44,571 nt of DNA from Nitrosomonadales bacterium (GCA_016183575.1 JACPEI010000051.1:1-44571), one strand, 5' to 3'. Shown: positions 15,050-24,249, counted from the first letter of the stretch. Made by a program: numbers and translations. The notes: generated by a model not told the origin, from the sequence alone.

Positions 15050-18000
15050 TCAATACATTTCGCGCAGGTAGATGAACTGGTTGTTGCCCTTGTACACGCC
15101 GAAGGTGGCGCGTCCGGGCTTGCTTGGATCAACAGCCGCAACATTGCTGCCCGTTAGCAGATAATCCGGGGCGCTGATGCTCACATCCACGCTACCCGTT
15201 CCGCCGCCGGCGGGCTTCGACAGCTTGAACGACAGAACGCCCGCAATGACCTGACCGCTTACCGGTGCTGGTGTGGTTGTCCATGGGCAACCGGACTTGC
15301 ACTGTGGGGAGACGCTGGTCGGCACACTCAGAACCAAGTTCGTTACGCTATCAGTGAGGCTGGTCAACCAGTTCGTGCCGTCGTAGTACTGCACCGTCGC
15401 ACTCATCGGCAGATCAAGCAACTCCGATCCATATGCATTGCCGATCTTGACGCGCCCGCTCACCACCTTGACTCCGCCCTCAACAGAATTTTCCGGAATT
15501 GCGCGCAACGACGTAACGCTATCCGTATCCACCGCCCGCACATAAATATCGGTCGGCACCGTCGGTGAAGTGCCAAATGTATAGGTTGGCGTGTCGGTAA
15601 GCGTCGCCACCCCGGAGATGAACGCAGCGGAAGCGACGGCATTGCTGCCCAGCACGCCGCTTCCCGGATTCTGCGTTGCGCCGCCCTTCGCATCCCATGC
15701 AGTCAATGTCACGGCCTTGGCAAAGGCACCCTGGTAATTCTGCGTGGTGCATACGTCCGGCTCAATACCGCTACAGGTACTGGTGTTACGCGCCGATACT
15801 TTGATGCTGAACGGTTGCCCCGAATAGACGAAACCGTCATACGAAGCCGGACATGTCAAACCGGTCGGGCAAGGCATGGGTAAGATAGCCGTTGGAACCA
15901 CAGCCGTATCGAAGTGATCCGGCACAAAGCGCCCGACGGGTGTCGCTGCCGAGCACACATAATAGCCCGCACAACTTGCCGCAGTATCGACGGCATCGAC
16001 CGACGCGAAGTCCGTATCCTGCAACGTAAGGTTAAACGCGCCCACCTCGCTGTAGCTCGCCACACTCGAAGACAGCGTGCCTGACGCGAAGCTGGTGATG
16101 CCGGGGGCGAAGGTACCGAAGCTCGAGGTACAAGCCGTTCCGGAACAGGCGCTCAGCGTCATCGAGGGGTGGCCCACATTGTTCACATAGTTGATTGTTG
16201 GCGCGGGACTTCCGGCAGCATTGTAAGCGGTCGCAGTGAAGGTAAAAGGCCGACCGGCCTTATGCACAGGCCCGTTGCTTACGTCGACAGTATTTAGTGT
16301 CCGCGCTGTTCCCGCCGTCTGGGCATCGGTATCCTGCGCAATCAGGGTGAAGGTTGCCGGCCGGATCGCGAAATTATCCGTCGAGCAGCCTATCCTGGTC
16401 GCTCCGCCGACGTTCGTCACCCGCACCCGCACATCGCGATAGGCCTCAGGAACAGGAAACGGCCCCACGGTAATCAGGCCGTTGTCGGGATTCGAAAACT
16501 TGGGGCTCAATGTCGCGATGACGGTCCAGCTGCCGCGGCAGTTGTAGGCGTCGGGCGCGCCGCCGTTGTCGCTGGCATCGAGCAGTTCGACGAGGACGTC
16601 GTTTTTGTAATTGGTGTTGCGGGTGCCGTCGGTATTCAGCGCGACAATATCCAGATAGAACGCGGAGCCGGCAATCTTGGTGGTGATGCGGCTGTTGGTA
16701 ACGGTGGTGGTACTCGTGCAAGTTGTGTTGGGATCAGGGGCGTCATCGCAGACATTGAAAGCGCCAAATACCGCGACATTGACCGTCAGCGTCGCCGAGG
16801 CCGAGCCGAGGGAACCGGGCAAAAAGGACACCGAGTTGATGTAGTTGTTCGCGGTCGCACTGGTGACATACACCGACACGGTGCAACTGCCCGACGCCGG
16901 AATCGTTCCACCGGAAAATGTGAGCCCGCCGGCGATTGCCGTTACCGTTCCGCCGCAGGTGGTGCTCACATTCGGGCTGGCCGCGTTAACCAGGCCGGAC
17001 GGATAGGTGTCGAGAAACGACACGCCGGTGACATCGAAAGCGGTGGGGTTGGTGAAGGTGATGGTCATCAGCGAATTGTTGCCCTCGGTGATCGTGGCCG
17101 GGGCGAACGACTTCGAACCCGAGGCGTAACCCAGCGTAACGCTGTCGGTGGACGGGTTGGTGTGGCTGCCGATGGTGATGCTGGCCGTGTTGCTGATCGT
17201 TTGGCCGATGCCGCCGGACAGGGTGCCGGTGACGGTGAAGATGAGGCTGCTGCTGTTGGGCAGGTTGGCGGAGGGGATGCTGATGCCCGCAAGCAGATCG
17301 CCTACCGTAACGGTCGGGCAAGTTGACCCGCTGGAAGTCGCGCAAGAGACATCGGTGACCGTGAGGCCGCTACCGGGGGAATCTTTGAGGGTCGACTGCT
17401 GCAGCGTGCCGCCCGAGTCGTTGAACACGGTAATGGTGTAGGTAATAGGGTCGCCGGAGTTGAACGAGGCGCCGCTGTGGGTCTTGATGATCTTGGGCAG
17501 CACCACGACTTCGATGGCCACGGAGCTCAGCGGGGCATTGCATTTTGACGTCGTATTGGGCACCGGGTGTTGATTGGATGTGCATAAACCGCCGATCGGA
17601 CTTTTCTGGTTGTCCCAGGACACGACGAACGGAACGAATAACTTTCCGCCGCTATCGGCGTTCGCATAACAGGGCAGGGTGACGCCGGTCATGCGCTTGA
17701 CGCCGCTGCCGCTGCCCCCGTTGATTGCGCTGTTGCCGTCGCCGCAGGTGTCGGACGTTCCCATCGGTGCACCGTCCAGATCCGGGAAGGTGTAGCCATA
17801 GGTTGGAGGCGTTATCGGCAGGATATCCACGGAACAACTGCTCGCCCCGCCATTGGCCGGCAGCAGTGTCGGCAATTTGCCGTCGTTGGCGATGAAAATG
17901 CCGACGTCCCAGCGATCGGGCGCGGCAAAATTCACCGTCATGTCGATATCCAGGGTTACCGGCGTACCGCTCACGCAGGAGGAGACGCTGCCCGGCGCAA

Positions 18001-19165
18001 CGGTAATGCCGGTAAGATTAACGTCGTTGGCGGTACAGCCCAAATCTTTGCCAAAGCGCGTGGCGGCGCAATCGGTCGCGGCAAATGGCGCAGAAGGGCA
18101 ACTCCCTGTGGTGAACGTGCCGTCGAGACCGTAGCTGGTTCCGGCACTGTTCGTGGCCTTGACCCGGTAGTGGAACAAAGTGTTGCAATTCAGGCCAATC
18201 AGGTCGGCCGAAACCGCCGCGTTGACTGCGTTAGCGGCCAGCGGACTCTGCCCGGCGGCAATCGAATAGCCGTAGGCAGTGTCCAGCCCATACTCGAAAC
18301 TGACAGTGGAACTCGTGCCGTTGCTGCTGACTATGCCATTCAGCGTCGCCGCCCAGGACGCTCCACTATTCTCCGTCGTCATGCCGCTGGCGGCATTGGT
18401 GGTGGCCGCGGGGAAGGCGGCGGTCACCGTGAAGGTCTGCGCATTGGAGGTGCCGCCGCCCGGCGCCGGGTTGAAGACGGTGATATTGAACGTGCCCACC
18501 GTCGCCAGATCGGAAGCGGGAATCGTCGCCGTCAGTTGCGTCGCGCTGACATAGGTGGTGGTGCGGGGCGATCCGGCAAAATTCACCACCGAGCCGGGCA
18601 CGAAATTGCTGCCGTTCACCGTCAGGGTAAAAGCGCCGTCGCCTTCATTCTTGCTGGCTGGAGAAATGCTGGTGGTGGTGGGGACGGGATTTGTTACCGT
18701 GACGATGACGGCGCCCGCCATGGTGCGGGTTGCGCTGGCACCCGAAGAGCACGTGTCGTTGTTATAGGCGATGAAATACGCGTTATAGGTGCCGGACGTG
18801 GCCGGGGCGGTAATGCTGAAGGTCTCGCTGTAACTCCCGGCGCCGTCGTGGTTGAGATGATCGACGCAGGTGACCGTGCCGGGTGCTGTCGTGCTGATGA
18901 GCCAACCGGTTGACCGCCATCTTGCGGCAGCGCCGGTTCCATCGGTAGTTACGTTCACCGCCGCAGTAATGGCCGCGCTAGGGGCTACCGTGACGCTGGA
19001 TCCGCCATTGAGTGTCGCGGAGGTAATTGTTCGAGCGGCGTGAGCCTGTGCAGGGAACAAGAAAAGGCCGACGAAGACAGCCGCGACCAGCCCGGCCCGA
19101 GCCACAATACCAGAGAAAGGCCAGATTTTTTTCACCAAATAGGGGACAGACCACGGTTTTTTCAT
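15050..19165 (-). CDS. mshQ: MshQ-like large surface protein (DUF6701 C-terminal domain)
   Basis: A 1371-residue secreted protein. After a signal peptide (membrane part [18 protein letters not shown], cleavage near residue 43) come beta-sandwich domains: an Ig-like domain, an IPT/TIG-like domain ([24 protein letters not shown], about 160-245), a fibronectin-like domain ([24 protein letters not shown]), a DUF11-type domain ([24 protein letters not shown]), then a long Cys-containing DUF6701 region ending [21 protein letters not shown], the usual end of MshQ proteins. It probably acts as a pilus-associated adhesin or tip protein. Many paired Cys suggest disulfides. It follows mshP with a 178-base gap in which I see nothing. 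Confidence 0.88.
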   Translation of the reverse strand: MKKPWSVPYLVKKIWPFSGIVARAGLVAAVFVGLFLFPAQAHAARTITSATLNGGSSVTVAPSAAITAAVNVTTDGTGAAARWRSTGWLISTTAPGTVTCVDHLNHDGAGSYSETFSITAPATSGTYNAYFIAYNNDTCSSGASATRTMAGAVIVTVTNPVPTTTSISPASKNEGDGAFTLTVNGSNFVPGSVVNFAGSPRTTTYVSATQLTATIPASDLATVGTFNITVFNPAPGGGTSNAQTFTVTAAFPAATTNAASGMTTENSGASWAATLNGIVSSNGTSSTVSFEYGLDTAYGYSIAAGQSPLAANAVNAAVSADLIGLNCNTLFHYRVKATNSAGTSYGLDGTFTTGSCPSAPFAATDCAATRFGKDLGCTANDVNLTGITVAPGSVSSCVSGTPVTLDIDMTVNFAAPDRWDVGIFIANDGKLPTLLPANGGASSCSVDILPITPPTYGYTFPDLDGAPMGTSDTCGDGNSAINGGSGSGVKRMTGVTLPCYANADSGGKLFVPFVVSWDNQKSPIGGLCTSNQHPVPNTTSKCNAPLSSVAIEVVVLPKIIKTHSGASFNSGDPITYTITVFNDSGGTLQQSTLKDSPGSGLTVTDVSCATSSGSTCPTVTVGDLLAGISIPSANLPNSSSLIFTVTGTLSGGIGQTISNTASITIGSHTNPSTDSVTLGYASGSKSFAPATITEGNNSLMTITFTNPTAFDVTGVSFLDTYPSGLVNAASPNVSTTCGGTVTAIAGGLTFSGGTIPASGSCTVSVYVTSATANNYINSVSFLPGSLGSASATLTVNVAVFGAFNVCDDAPDPNTTCTSTTTVTNSRITTKIAGSAFYLDIVALNTDGTRNTNYKNDVLVELLDASDNGGAPDAYNCRGSWTVIATLSPKFSNPDNGLITVGPFPVPEAYRDVRVRVTNVGGATRIGCSTDNFAIRPATFTLIAQDTDAQTAGTARTLNTVDVSNGPVHKAGRPFTFTATAYNAAGSPAPTINYVNNVGHPSMTLSACSGTACTSSFGTFAPGITSFASGTLSSSVASYSEVGAFNLTLQDTDFASVDAVDTAASCAGYYVCSAATPVGRFVPDHFDTAVVPTAILPMPCPTGLTCPASYDGFVYSGQPFSIKVSARNTSTCSGIEPDVCTTQNYQGAFAKAVTLTAWDAKGGATQNPGSGVLGSNAVASAAFISGVATLTDTPTYTFGTSPTVPTDIYVRAVDTDSVTSLRAIPENSVEGGVKVVSGRVKIGNAYGSELLDLPMSATVQYYDGTNWLTSLTDSVTNLVLSVPTSVSPQCKSGCPWTTTPAPVSGQVIAGVLSFKLSKPAGGGTGSVDVSISAPDYLLTGSNVAAVDPSKPGRATFGVYKGNNQFIYLREMY

Positions 19166-19343
19166 ACGACATTTTCCATCAGATAAATAACGAGGCGGAT
19201 CTCGCTGGTCAATTCACCTTGCAGATATTCTTGTTCGCTCAATCTCGACAACATGGGGTTGCTTATTATGCCTCCATCATTCGCTGAAAAAATCTTGTGC
19301 GGCCATTCAGTTAAAGCACGCGCCCAGTGTAAACCAAGTCAGG

Positions 19344-19802
19344 TCACTTCCCCATCTTCGCGCTGACGACGCGCTCGACGTAATCCGTGCCGCCCGGAGT
19401 GCCGGTCTTCGCCACCGCGCTCACGTCGTAGATCCAGATTGTATTTGTAGGACTTGCACCAACCTCCGACACTGCCATACGCGTGCAATACACATCGACC
19501 GCAAAGGGAGATAGTGTGCCGCCCAAGCCATTAACCGCGAATTGTGCAGCCGGCGAAGTTGCAGTGCAGCCGCCCCATTCCACACCCGGGTCTTTTGTGG
19601 AAACATGATACGCCGCCCATTCGATTCCCGCCCGCGCCGCCTGGTAGGCGCGCGAACCCATCACGTCCATCGCCGCGCTCTGGTGTTGCGTGGTGGAAAG
19701 CGTCACCGCAAAGGTGCCCAGAGCCGCAATCACCACCAGCAGGAAGATCGCGGAAACCAGGCTGAAACCGCGCTGCACTTTATACATTATCGCCATCATC
19801 AT
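19344..19802 (-). CDS. mshP: MshP minor prepilin-like protein
   Basis: A 152-residue minor pilin-like protein with a short leader and prepilin peptidase site RG/FSLVSAIFLLVVIAALGTFAV. As in other MshP/PilX-type proteins, the position-5 Glu of the mature pilin is absent (Ser here), which fits an initiation-complex or tip subunit. The rest (RAYQAARAGIEWAAYHV) is the typical PilX-like helix. Start 19802 is used because its ATGA overlaps the end of the original ORF6N frame; ATG 19787 gives a more usual leader (MYKVQRG). It lies between the ORF6N pseudogene and mshQ. Confidence 0.85.
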   Translation of the reverse strand: MMMAIMYKVQRGFSLVSAIFLLVVIAALGTFAVTLSTTQHQSAAMDVMGSRAYQAARAGIEWAAYHVSTKDPGVEWGGCTATSPAAQFAVNGLGGTLSPFAVDVYCTRMAVSEVGASPTNTIWIYDVSAVAKTGTPGGTDYVERVVSAKMGK

Positions 19803-19961
19803 TTTCTTTTTGTCTCAATGTCCGCCGTGAAACCGATTGGGCGGCTCTTTCCTGTTGCGGGCATCATCAACTGCCGGCTCGCGTCAATCAATCCGGCAAT
19901 CGCTTGGTCGTGACCGGATACCTTATGCTCCAATTCCAGCAGCTTCGCCGCCAGTGCCGTT

Positions 19962-19995
19962 GTAGGTCGGAAAAGCGCAGCGCCTTCCGACCTAC
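19962..19995. repeat. 34-bp inverted repeat inside the ORF6N gene
   Basis: GTAGGTCGGAAAAGCGCAGC followed by GCCTTCCGACCTAC; arms GTAGGTCGGAA and TTCCGACCTAC. It replaces the helix-coding part of the ORF6N gene and marks the frameshift point. Confidence 0.9.
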
Positions 19996-20115
19996 GAAAA
20001 CCGCTACCTTTTTAGGTTCCGGCTTGTCCGGCTTAGGAGAATTCAAGATCGTCGCCGCCATGATCGCGCCGTGTTCGGTAAAAACATAAGGAAGGTAACG
20101 CCGCCCGCCACGCAC

Positions 20116-20150
20116 AGTCTTTGAGGTCACAATTTGTGACCTCAAAGACT
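20116..20150. promoter_or_regulatory. 35-base perfect palindrome in the ORF6N coding region (candidate operator)
   Basis: 17-base perfect arms around a single central T; centre core GGTCACAATTTGTGACC. It encodes the conserved SLRSQIVTSK stretch. The same core with A to G and T to C changes, GGTCGCAATTTGCGACC, occurs 170 bp upstream of the gene (20505-20521). Use as a binding site for the encoded DNA-binding protein is an inference. Confidence 0.5.
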
Positions 20151-20409
20151 CATGTTCATCTTCAGTGAGTTGGGACATGAAATCTGCAGGAAACCGCTCA
20201 AGATTGCGCCTGATCGCCTGATTGAACACCTTGGTCGGCACCCCAAACAACTCGGCGAGATCGGCATCCAGCATCACCTTCTGACCACGGATCAGCAAGA
20301 TACGCTGGGCAACCGCGATCAGGTTTGTCGGCATCTCATTCTCCCACCCGTAATGAAACAGCGGCCTGTTTTGTTTAACCCGGATTGTCCAATAGAACTT
20401 TCTTCAATT

Positions 20410-20468
20410 GTAGGAGCACGCCCTGCGTGCGATTGTTCTTTCCATTCGCGAGCAGGGCTCGCTCCTAC
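20410..20468. repeat. 59-bp inverted repeat between mshO and the ORF6N gene
   Basis: Ends GTAGGAGC and GCTCCTAC; inner arms include AGCACGCCCTGCGTGC and GCGAGCAGGGCTCG. A hairpin of the dispersed GTAGGAGC type. The 238-base gap 20335-20572 holds this repeat, the palindrome at 20505-20521 and a tandem CCTCGCACCTCA motif (20534-20559), and no gene. Confidence 0.9.
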
Positions 20469-20504
20469 ATGGGATTTTCCGGCTAATGGATTTTTTGGGT
20501 TTAA

Positions 20505-20521
20505 GGTCGCAATTTGCGACC
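20505..20521. promoter_or_regulatory. 17-base palindrome upstream of the ORF6N gene (candidate operator)
   Basis: GGTCGCAATTTGCGACC, perfect about a central T. It matches the core of the 35-base palindrome at 20116-20150 (GGTCACAATTTGTGACC) in 15 of 17 positions with compensating changes, which suggests selection for the palindrome rather than chance. Confidence 0.45.
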
Positions 20522-20572
20522 ACCCCACGCACACCTCGCACCTCAGTCCTCGCACCTCAACCCTATTTCTCA

Positions 20573-21487
20573 TCATGGCGCGTTGTTCACATGGATTTCG
20601 TTGTACAGGGTCACGCTCTCGTTGTTGCTGGTCAGGGTCAGCCGCACCGCGAGCAGGCCGAAGCGCTGATTGGGCACCTCGTAGGTAATTTCGCAAGCCC
20701 TTACCTTGTCGGCGAGGATGGCACTACTCGGTGTAAGAGCACCTATACCATCGCTACCACCCACCACAGTTGGGGGCGCTACTTGAGTCGACTGGAATCC
20801 ATAGCCCCAATAACGCATGAGCTTGCCCTGCCCGTTCTGGTTCGCATCCAGAGCTCCCCCCTGCATCCCAACACAAGCATAAGTCACCGCCTGCTGCGTT
20901 CCGTCCACCACCTGAAAACGCTGACTATCCAATTGGGCAAAAGCCGGGAGCACCCCCGAGCTTGCCAACAAGATGCCTGCAACACCAGACGCTCCGGTAA
21001 TTTGGCGCAATACCCCATTCGAATTACCCCTGTATGGCGGGTCTGCATCTGATTGAGTGCTTCCCACCACAAGGTAATGGCCAGCAACTCCTGACATCGC
21101 AGGGCCAATGACTTCAAAACAAGTATCGGCCACAGTCACATCTGGCGCAAAACTTAACGCATCCCCCGCCCCGCCACAGTTTGATGTCCCGGGGGCATTT
21201 GCACGATACCGTCCGCCATCCCTGGTCGGCAGAAATTCAACATAGGTCGACTGTCCCTGCGGGCGCACACTGTTCGGCACGGCGGTGCGCACATCGCGCG
21301 CCATGCGGCGGACGGCGGTATCGGCGATGTCGGTGAGTTCGGCGCGGCGCGCAACATCCATGTATTGCTGGATCGGCGCCTTGAGAAACACCGCGACGAT
21401 GCCGCCGATGATGCCGGTAATCACGATCACCATGATCATCTCGACCAGGGTGAAACCGGTCTGCTGTTTAGTCAGGTTTCGCATCAT
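20573..21487 (-). CDS. mshO: MshO minor prepilin
   Basis: A 304-residue PilW-type minor pilin: leader MMRNLTKQQTG, cleavage before FTLVEMIMVIVITGIIGGIVAVFL with the conserved Glu5, then RMARDVRTAVPNSVR, typical of MshO. The C-terminal globular domain holds paired Cys residues. It overlaps the mshD stop by 4 bases, so the two are coupled. It should form part of the minor-pilin initiation complex at the inner membrane. Confidence 0.9.
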   Translation of the reverse strand: MMRNLTKQQTGFTLVEMIMVIVITGIIGGIVAVFLKAPIQQYMDVARRAELTDIADTAVRRMARDVRTAVPNSVRPQGQSTYVEFLPTRDGGRYRANAPGTSNCGGAGDALSFAPDVTVADTCFEVIGPAMSGVAGHYLVVGSTQSDADPPYRGNSNGVLRQITGASGVAGILLASSGVLPAFAQLDSQRFQVVDGTQQAVTYACVGMQGGALDANQNGQGKLMRYWGYGFQSTQVAPPTVVGGSDGIGALTPSSAILADKVRACEITYEVPNQRFGLLAVRLTLTSNNESVTLYNEIHVNNAP

Positions 21488-21990
21488 TCAACCTTGCTGC
21501 AACAGTAATCCGTCCTGTAACCGGAAATTTCAATCGGAGTGCCTTGCGGAACAGTCACGGTTACAGTGATGAGTACCGCGCTGGCTGCCAAAACGCCATT
21601 CCAGTCGGCTGCAAGTGGCTCAACAGTAGCTTTGATCCTGTAATTTTCCAATCCGGTGATAGGTGTTCCTCCGTTGAGTGGATAAATACCCATCCCATCG
21701 TCCAAGGGGAATTGGTGATAATCCAAAACGGTGTGATAAACAGCGGCCCGGTCGGCAAACACATCATTCATCGTTCCAGCCGAAGACACACCGGAAGGCG
21801 GGCTGAAATCCTGCAACTGGATCTCTTCCAGCAACGATTCCGCCGCCGCCAGCGCCTGTTTGTGGACAAGCGGATCGGCGCTGCCCTTGGTGGTGACGTT
21901 GAACACCAGCAGAATCCCCGCCAGCGCGACGCTGACGATGACGATGAACATGATCAGCTCGACCAGGCTGACGCCGCGCTGCTTCGTCAT
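21484..21990 (-). CDS. mshD: MshD minor prepilin, start codon inside a repeat
   Basis: A PilV-type minor pilin of 168 residues: short leader MTKQRG, cleavage before VSLVELIMFIVIVSVALAGILL (Glu5 present), then DPLVHKQALAAAESLLEEIQL, typical of this class. Start chosen at 21990 because it gives a normal 6-residue leader. That ATG lies in the dispersed repeat CGTCATTCCCGCGCAGGCGG (plus strand). The same frame is open upstream to 22200 through repeat DNA only, which would add 70 residues that do not look like a leader. It overlaps mshO. Confidence 0.85.
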   Translation of the reverse strand: MTKQRGVSLVELIMFIVIVSVALAGILLVFNVTTKGSADPLVHKQALAAAESLLEEIQLQDFSPPSGVSSAGTMNDVFADRAAVYHTVLDYHQFPLDDGMGIYPLNGGTPITGLENYRIKATVEPLAADWNGVLAASAVLITVTVTVPQGTPIEISGYRTDYCCSKVE

Positions 21991-22161
21991 TCCCGCGCAG
22001 GCGGGAATCCAGTCGGCCAAACATTCCCCGCGAAGCGAGACAACACCTTGGCATTGTCCGCTTCGCGGCGCCTTTATCTTGCTGGATTCCCGCTCAAGGC
22101 CGGAATGGCGGCACCTCACAACAAAGCGGCTGTCATTCCGGCCTTGAGCCGGAATCCATTG
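21986..22161. repeat. Cluster of CGTCATTCC-type repeats between mshC and mshD
   Basis: Three related hairpin modules: 21986-22013 (CGTCATTCCCGCGCAGGCGG), 22081-22109 (CTGGATTCCCGCTCAAGGCC) and 22130-22161 (GTCATTCCGGCCTTGAGCCG). The second and third are inverted copies of each other and could pair, enclosing about 20 bases. A CCGCGAAGCGAG / CGCTTCGCGG pair at about 22028-22072 forms a further hairpin. The whole gap between mshC and mshD is made of these. Confidence 0.88.
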
Positions 22162-22183
22162 GTCTTTGTTAAAGCTGTGGCAA

Positions 22184-22684
22184 TTATGGCGAGTGAACAT
22201 AGCCCGTTTCAGCCTCTACAATAATGCTGTTCGTTGCGCCGCTTATGGTAATTGTATTTTGAGCAACACTGGGCTTGCCCACGGTATCAAAAGGTTTGCC
22301 CAATGCGTCAAAACCAAAGGTAGCAGCGGGATCAAGCGTAATCGCAGTAGATGGCGTACATATTTTGTATGTTGCGGACGGACAATCAGACGGCTGCCCT
22401 GCGGGTGAAATCAGATCTGTTGTATTACAATTACTCGTCGCACCGCTGGTGCTGGCGATTTTCAAGGTAATATCGCTGGCAGTCACTACCACACAAACAT
22501 TCCGGTGCTGTGCAATCGCACTCTTCTGTGCGTAACGCAAGGTGGCCTGCACCTGATCGGCAAAACCTTTCGATTTGAATACATCCGTGTCAAAAAAACG
22601 CGGAATGGCCACGGCAGAGATGATGCCGATGATGATCATCGTCATGATCAGCTCGACCAGGGTGAAACCAGCAGAACGATTCAT
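22184..22684 (-). CDS. mshC: MshC minor prepilin (GspH/FimT type)
   Basis: A 166-residue pseudopilin: leader MNRSAG, cleavage before FTLVELIMTMIIIGIISAVAIPRFF with Glu5, then FADQVQATLRYAQKSAIAQHRNV, the conserved helix of GspH/FimT proteins. The C-terminal domain is Thr/Ser-rich with paired Cys (NVCVVV, SNCNT, SDCPS, YKICTP). Expected to be a minor subunit in the pilus tip complex. The stop lies next to the repeat cluster that precedes mshD. Confidence 0.9.
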   Translation of the reverse strand: MNRSAGFTLVELIMTMIIIGIISAVAIPRFFDTDVFKSKGFADQVQATLRYAQKSAIAQHRNVCVVVTASDITLKIASTSGATSNCNTTDLISPAGQPSDCPSATYKICTPSTAITLDPAATFGFDALGKPFDTVGKPSVAQNTITISGATNSIIVEAETGYVHSP

Positions 22685-22776
22685 TTGTTTTCAATAAAAT
22701 CAAAGCAAGCAGGATAGACAACGTGCCGGAATATTTGTTTACGTTGGCAGTGTAACAAAAACCGCAAACCGCGGAC

Positions 22777-22804
22777 AAAAAACAGGGGAGGCCGAAGCCT
22801 CCCC
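22777..22804 (-). terminator. Rho-independent terminator downstream of mshA
   Basis: Read on the minus strand: stem GGGGAGGC, tetraloop TTCG, stem GCCTCCCC (22804-22785), then TGTTTTTTGT. The UUCG loop and T-rich tail are classic. It lies about 118 bases after the mshA stop, so it may limit read-through from the abundant major pilin into the minor pilin genes. Confidence 0.85.
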
Positions 22805-22822
22805 ATGTTTTGTTTTACCTGT

Positions 22823-22866
22823 GTAGGGTGCGTTTCACGCACCATGGTGCATGGAATGCACCCTAC
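22823..22866. repeat. 44-bp inverted repeat of the GTAGGGTGC family
   Basis: Ends GTAGGGTGCGTTTCACGCACC and GGTGCATGGAATGCACCCTAC; imperfect arms. Same family as 7238-7289. It lies between mshA and its terminator. Confidence 0.92.
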
Positions 22867-22921
22867 GCGGGCTCAAGAAGACAAGCCCGAATTTAATTCG
22901 AGCCTGACCCCTTTAATTTGA

Positions 22922-23365
22922 TTAACAGCCGGTTGTAGTCGTAGTGTATTGCGGTGATGATGCTGCGGTTGTTGGAGCAGTATAAGTCACGCCACAACTT
23001 GCGGGAGTCGCTGCGCCTGCATGAAAAATCGTGTTAGTAGAAACTGTAAAGTCGCTAGCTGGTGACAAGTCCATGAGCGGGCGAATGCCGGAAGCAACGT
23101 CAGCGGCGTAACCATAAGCGGTATAAACGGTTTGACCATCAATTACAGCGCTGCTTGGTGCGGGGCCCATCTTATTGTTAACGTTGGACTTGGCATAGAT
23201 GATCGCATTGGTCGAGCGCATCGAGCCTTCCAGAGCCTTGACTGCGGCAGTGCGCGCATCCGCACCCAGATTGACAAACCTCGGCAGCGCGACCGCCGCC
23301 AAAATCCCCAGAATCACGATCACCATGATCAGTTCGATCAGGGTAAAACCTTGCTGTCGTTTCAT
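22922..23365 (-). CDS. mshA: MshA-like major pilin
   Basis: A 147-residue type IV pilin: leader MKRQQG, cleavage before FTLIELIMVIVILGILAAVALPRF with Glu5, then LGADARTAAVKALEGSMRSTNAIIYAKS. The C-terminal domain has a Cys pair (ASCGVTY and the last residue Cys147) that would form the usual disulfide loop; the end is Thr-rich. Ribosome site AGGAG seven bases before ATG 23365, stronger than those of neighbouring genes, and a terminator follows, both fitting high expression. This is the likely structural subunit of the pilus. Confidence 0.92.
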   Translation of the reverse strand: MKRQQGFTLIELIMVIVILGILAAVALPRFVNLGADARTAAVKALEGSMRSTNAIIYAKSNVNNKMGPAPSSAVIDGQTVYTAYGYAADVASGIRPLMDLSPASDFTVSTNTIFHAGAATPASCGVTYTAPTTAASSPQYTTTTTGC

Positions 23366-23384
23366 TTTATTTCTCCTAAGTTTC

Positions 23385-23423
23385 GGGGCCTGTCCTGAGC
23401 CTCGTCGAAGGGCCGCGGCCCCG
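23385..23423. repeat. Repeat with CCTGTCCTGAGC / TCGAAGGG in the mshA leader
   Basis: GGGGCC and GGCCCC ends flank CTGTCCTGAGCCTCGTCGAAGG. The core (CCTGTCCTGAGC, then GTCGAAGGG) recurs at 41335-41359 in the end of gpmI. It lies in the 5' untranslated region of mshA, about 20 bases before the ATG. Confidence 0.85.
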
Positions 23424-23576
23424 TTAAGTTAAACCTTCACTGTGCCCGCTAAGTCCTTGCCGCAGCAAGAATTTAACAAGTCGCGCGCACTCTAAAAGAA
23501 AACCCTCGGGCATGCAAGCGTTTTATGCGCATTTTTTGCGCAGGCGGGTTGCAAGGTACATCCGCACCTGCAGCCG

Positions 23577-24188
23577 CTATACCCACCAGCGCAGCACGGC
23601 GAAAAACAAGTAGATGCTGCCCAGCAACAGCAGCCAGCCGGCTTGCCGCGCATGGCCCGCCACAAAGCGTTCCATCTGGTCATGCGTCGCATCCAGCACT
23701 TTGGAGGCATGACGTGCCGTTATCCATTGGTCGACCTGCTTTTCGACACCGCGCAGCAGGCTGGGGCGCAACCAGTAAAACAAGCCGACGACCAGCGCAA
23801 CCACCGCACCGACCAGTGCGGCAAGCACCATGGCATCCAGCAGTCCGCCCAGCAGACTGGCAGGCAGGGAGCCGGTCCAGTGTTGCAGCGCGGCGGCCTT
23901 GTCGAACAGCAGGCCAAAGTACACGAGCATGTAGCCCGCTCCGAGCACGGCCAATATACCGAGCGGCCGATGGCGCTGGAAGAGCCAGCCCTCGATATCA
24001 ATGCTGCGGTCTATTAGCCGGCTCATCCGGCGCGTGGAAATCCAGCGGCTGGCAATGCGGTTGACATGCTGCATAAGACGCGGCCTGAAGATCAGCAGCA
24101 GCCCCAGCACCGCGCCCGCCAGTGCGCCAACCAGCAAGAAAATCGCCAGCGACTGCCATAAAATAACGTCGATCATATTTGTGCGCAC
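23577..24188 (-). CDS. Uncharacterised integral membrane protein within the pilus cluster
   Basis: I do not recognise this 203-residue protein. It has about four hydrophobic segments: residues 9-33 (LAIFLLVGALAGAVLGLLLIF), about 74-94 (LGILAVLGAGYMLVYFGLLF), about 110-142 (LLDAMVLAALVGAVVALVVG) and 183-202 (GWLLLLGSIYLFFAVLRWW). Two similar cytoplasmic-type stretches follow helices 1 and 3 (RPRLMQHVNRIASRWISTRR and RPSLLRGVEKQVDQWITARH), suggesting an internal duplication. The GTG start at 24188 is supported by GGAGAGG a few bases upstream; ATG 24176 is an alternative. It lies between the prepilin and mshA, so a pilus-related role is possible but unproven. Confidence 0.75.
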   Translation of the reverse strand: MRTNMIDVILWQSLAIFLLVGALAGAVLGLLLIFRPRLMQHVNRIASRWISTRRMSRLIDRSIDIEGWLFQRHRPLGILAVLGAGYMLVYFGLLFDKAAALQHWTGSLPASLLGGLLDAMVLAALVGAVVALVVGLFYWLRPSLLRGVEKQVDQWITARHASKVLDATHDQMERFVAGHARQAGWLLLLGSIYLFFAVLRWWV

Positions 24189-24225
24189 GGCACCCTCTCC
24201 ACAGTAAATCCCTCAGTGAAATGTC

Positions 24226-24249
24226 GTAGAGTGCATTCCATGCACCCTG
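24226..24249. repeat. Partial GTAGGGTGC-family repeat
   Basis: GTAGAGTGCATTCCATGCACCCTGC, a shortened relative of the hairpins at 7238 and 22823, in the 116-base gap between the prepilin gene and the unknown membrane protein gene. Confidence 0.7.

Larger units (their letters stand above)
19799..20334 (-). pseudogene. ORF6N-domain (phage antirepressor/DNA-binding type) gene, interrupted by a repeat
   Basis: ORF6N domains are DNA-binding modules of phage and mobile-element proteins. ATG 20334 (GGGAG seven bases upstream) opens a clear ORF6N domain: ILLIRGQKVMLDADLAELFGVPTK, RNLERFPADFMSQLTE, SLRSQIVTSK, GRRYLPYVFTEHGAIMAATIL. After ILNSP the expected VVRAFVKLRELL-type helix is missing; instead comes repeat DNA (19962-19995) and a frameshift. 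The genuine C terminus is legible in another frame: LAAKLLELEHKVSGHDQAIAG, ending FTADIETKRK at a TGA (19801-19799) that overlaps the mshP start. The shifted frame itself runs to 19888 (148 codons). This gene is foreign to the pilus operon. Confidence 0.85.

Noticed and set aside
15050-19165. Phage tail fibre or unrelated autotransporter
   Set aside because: No beta-barrel; the C-terminal [10 protein letters not shown] ending and location in the pilus cluster fit MshQ.
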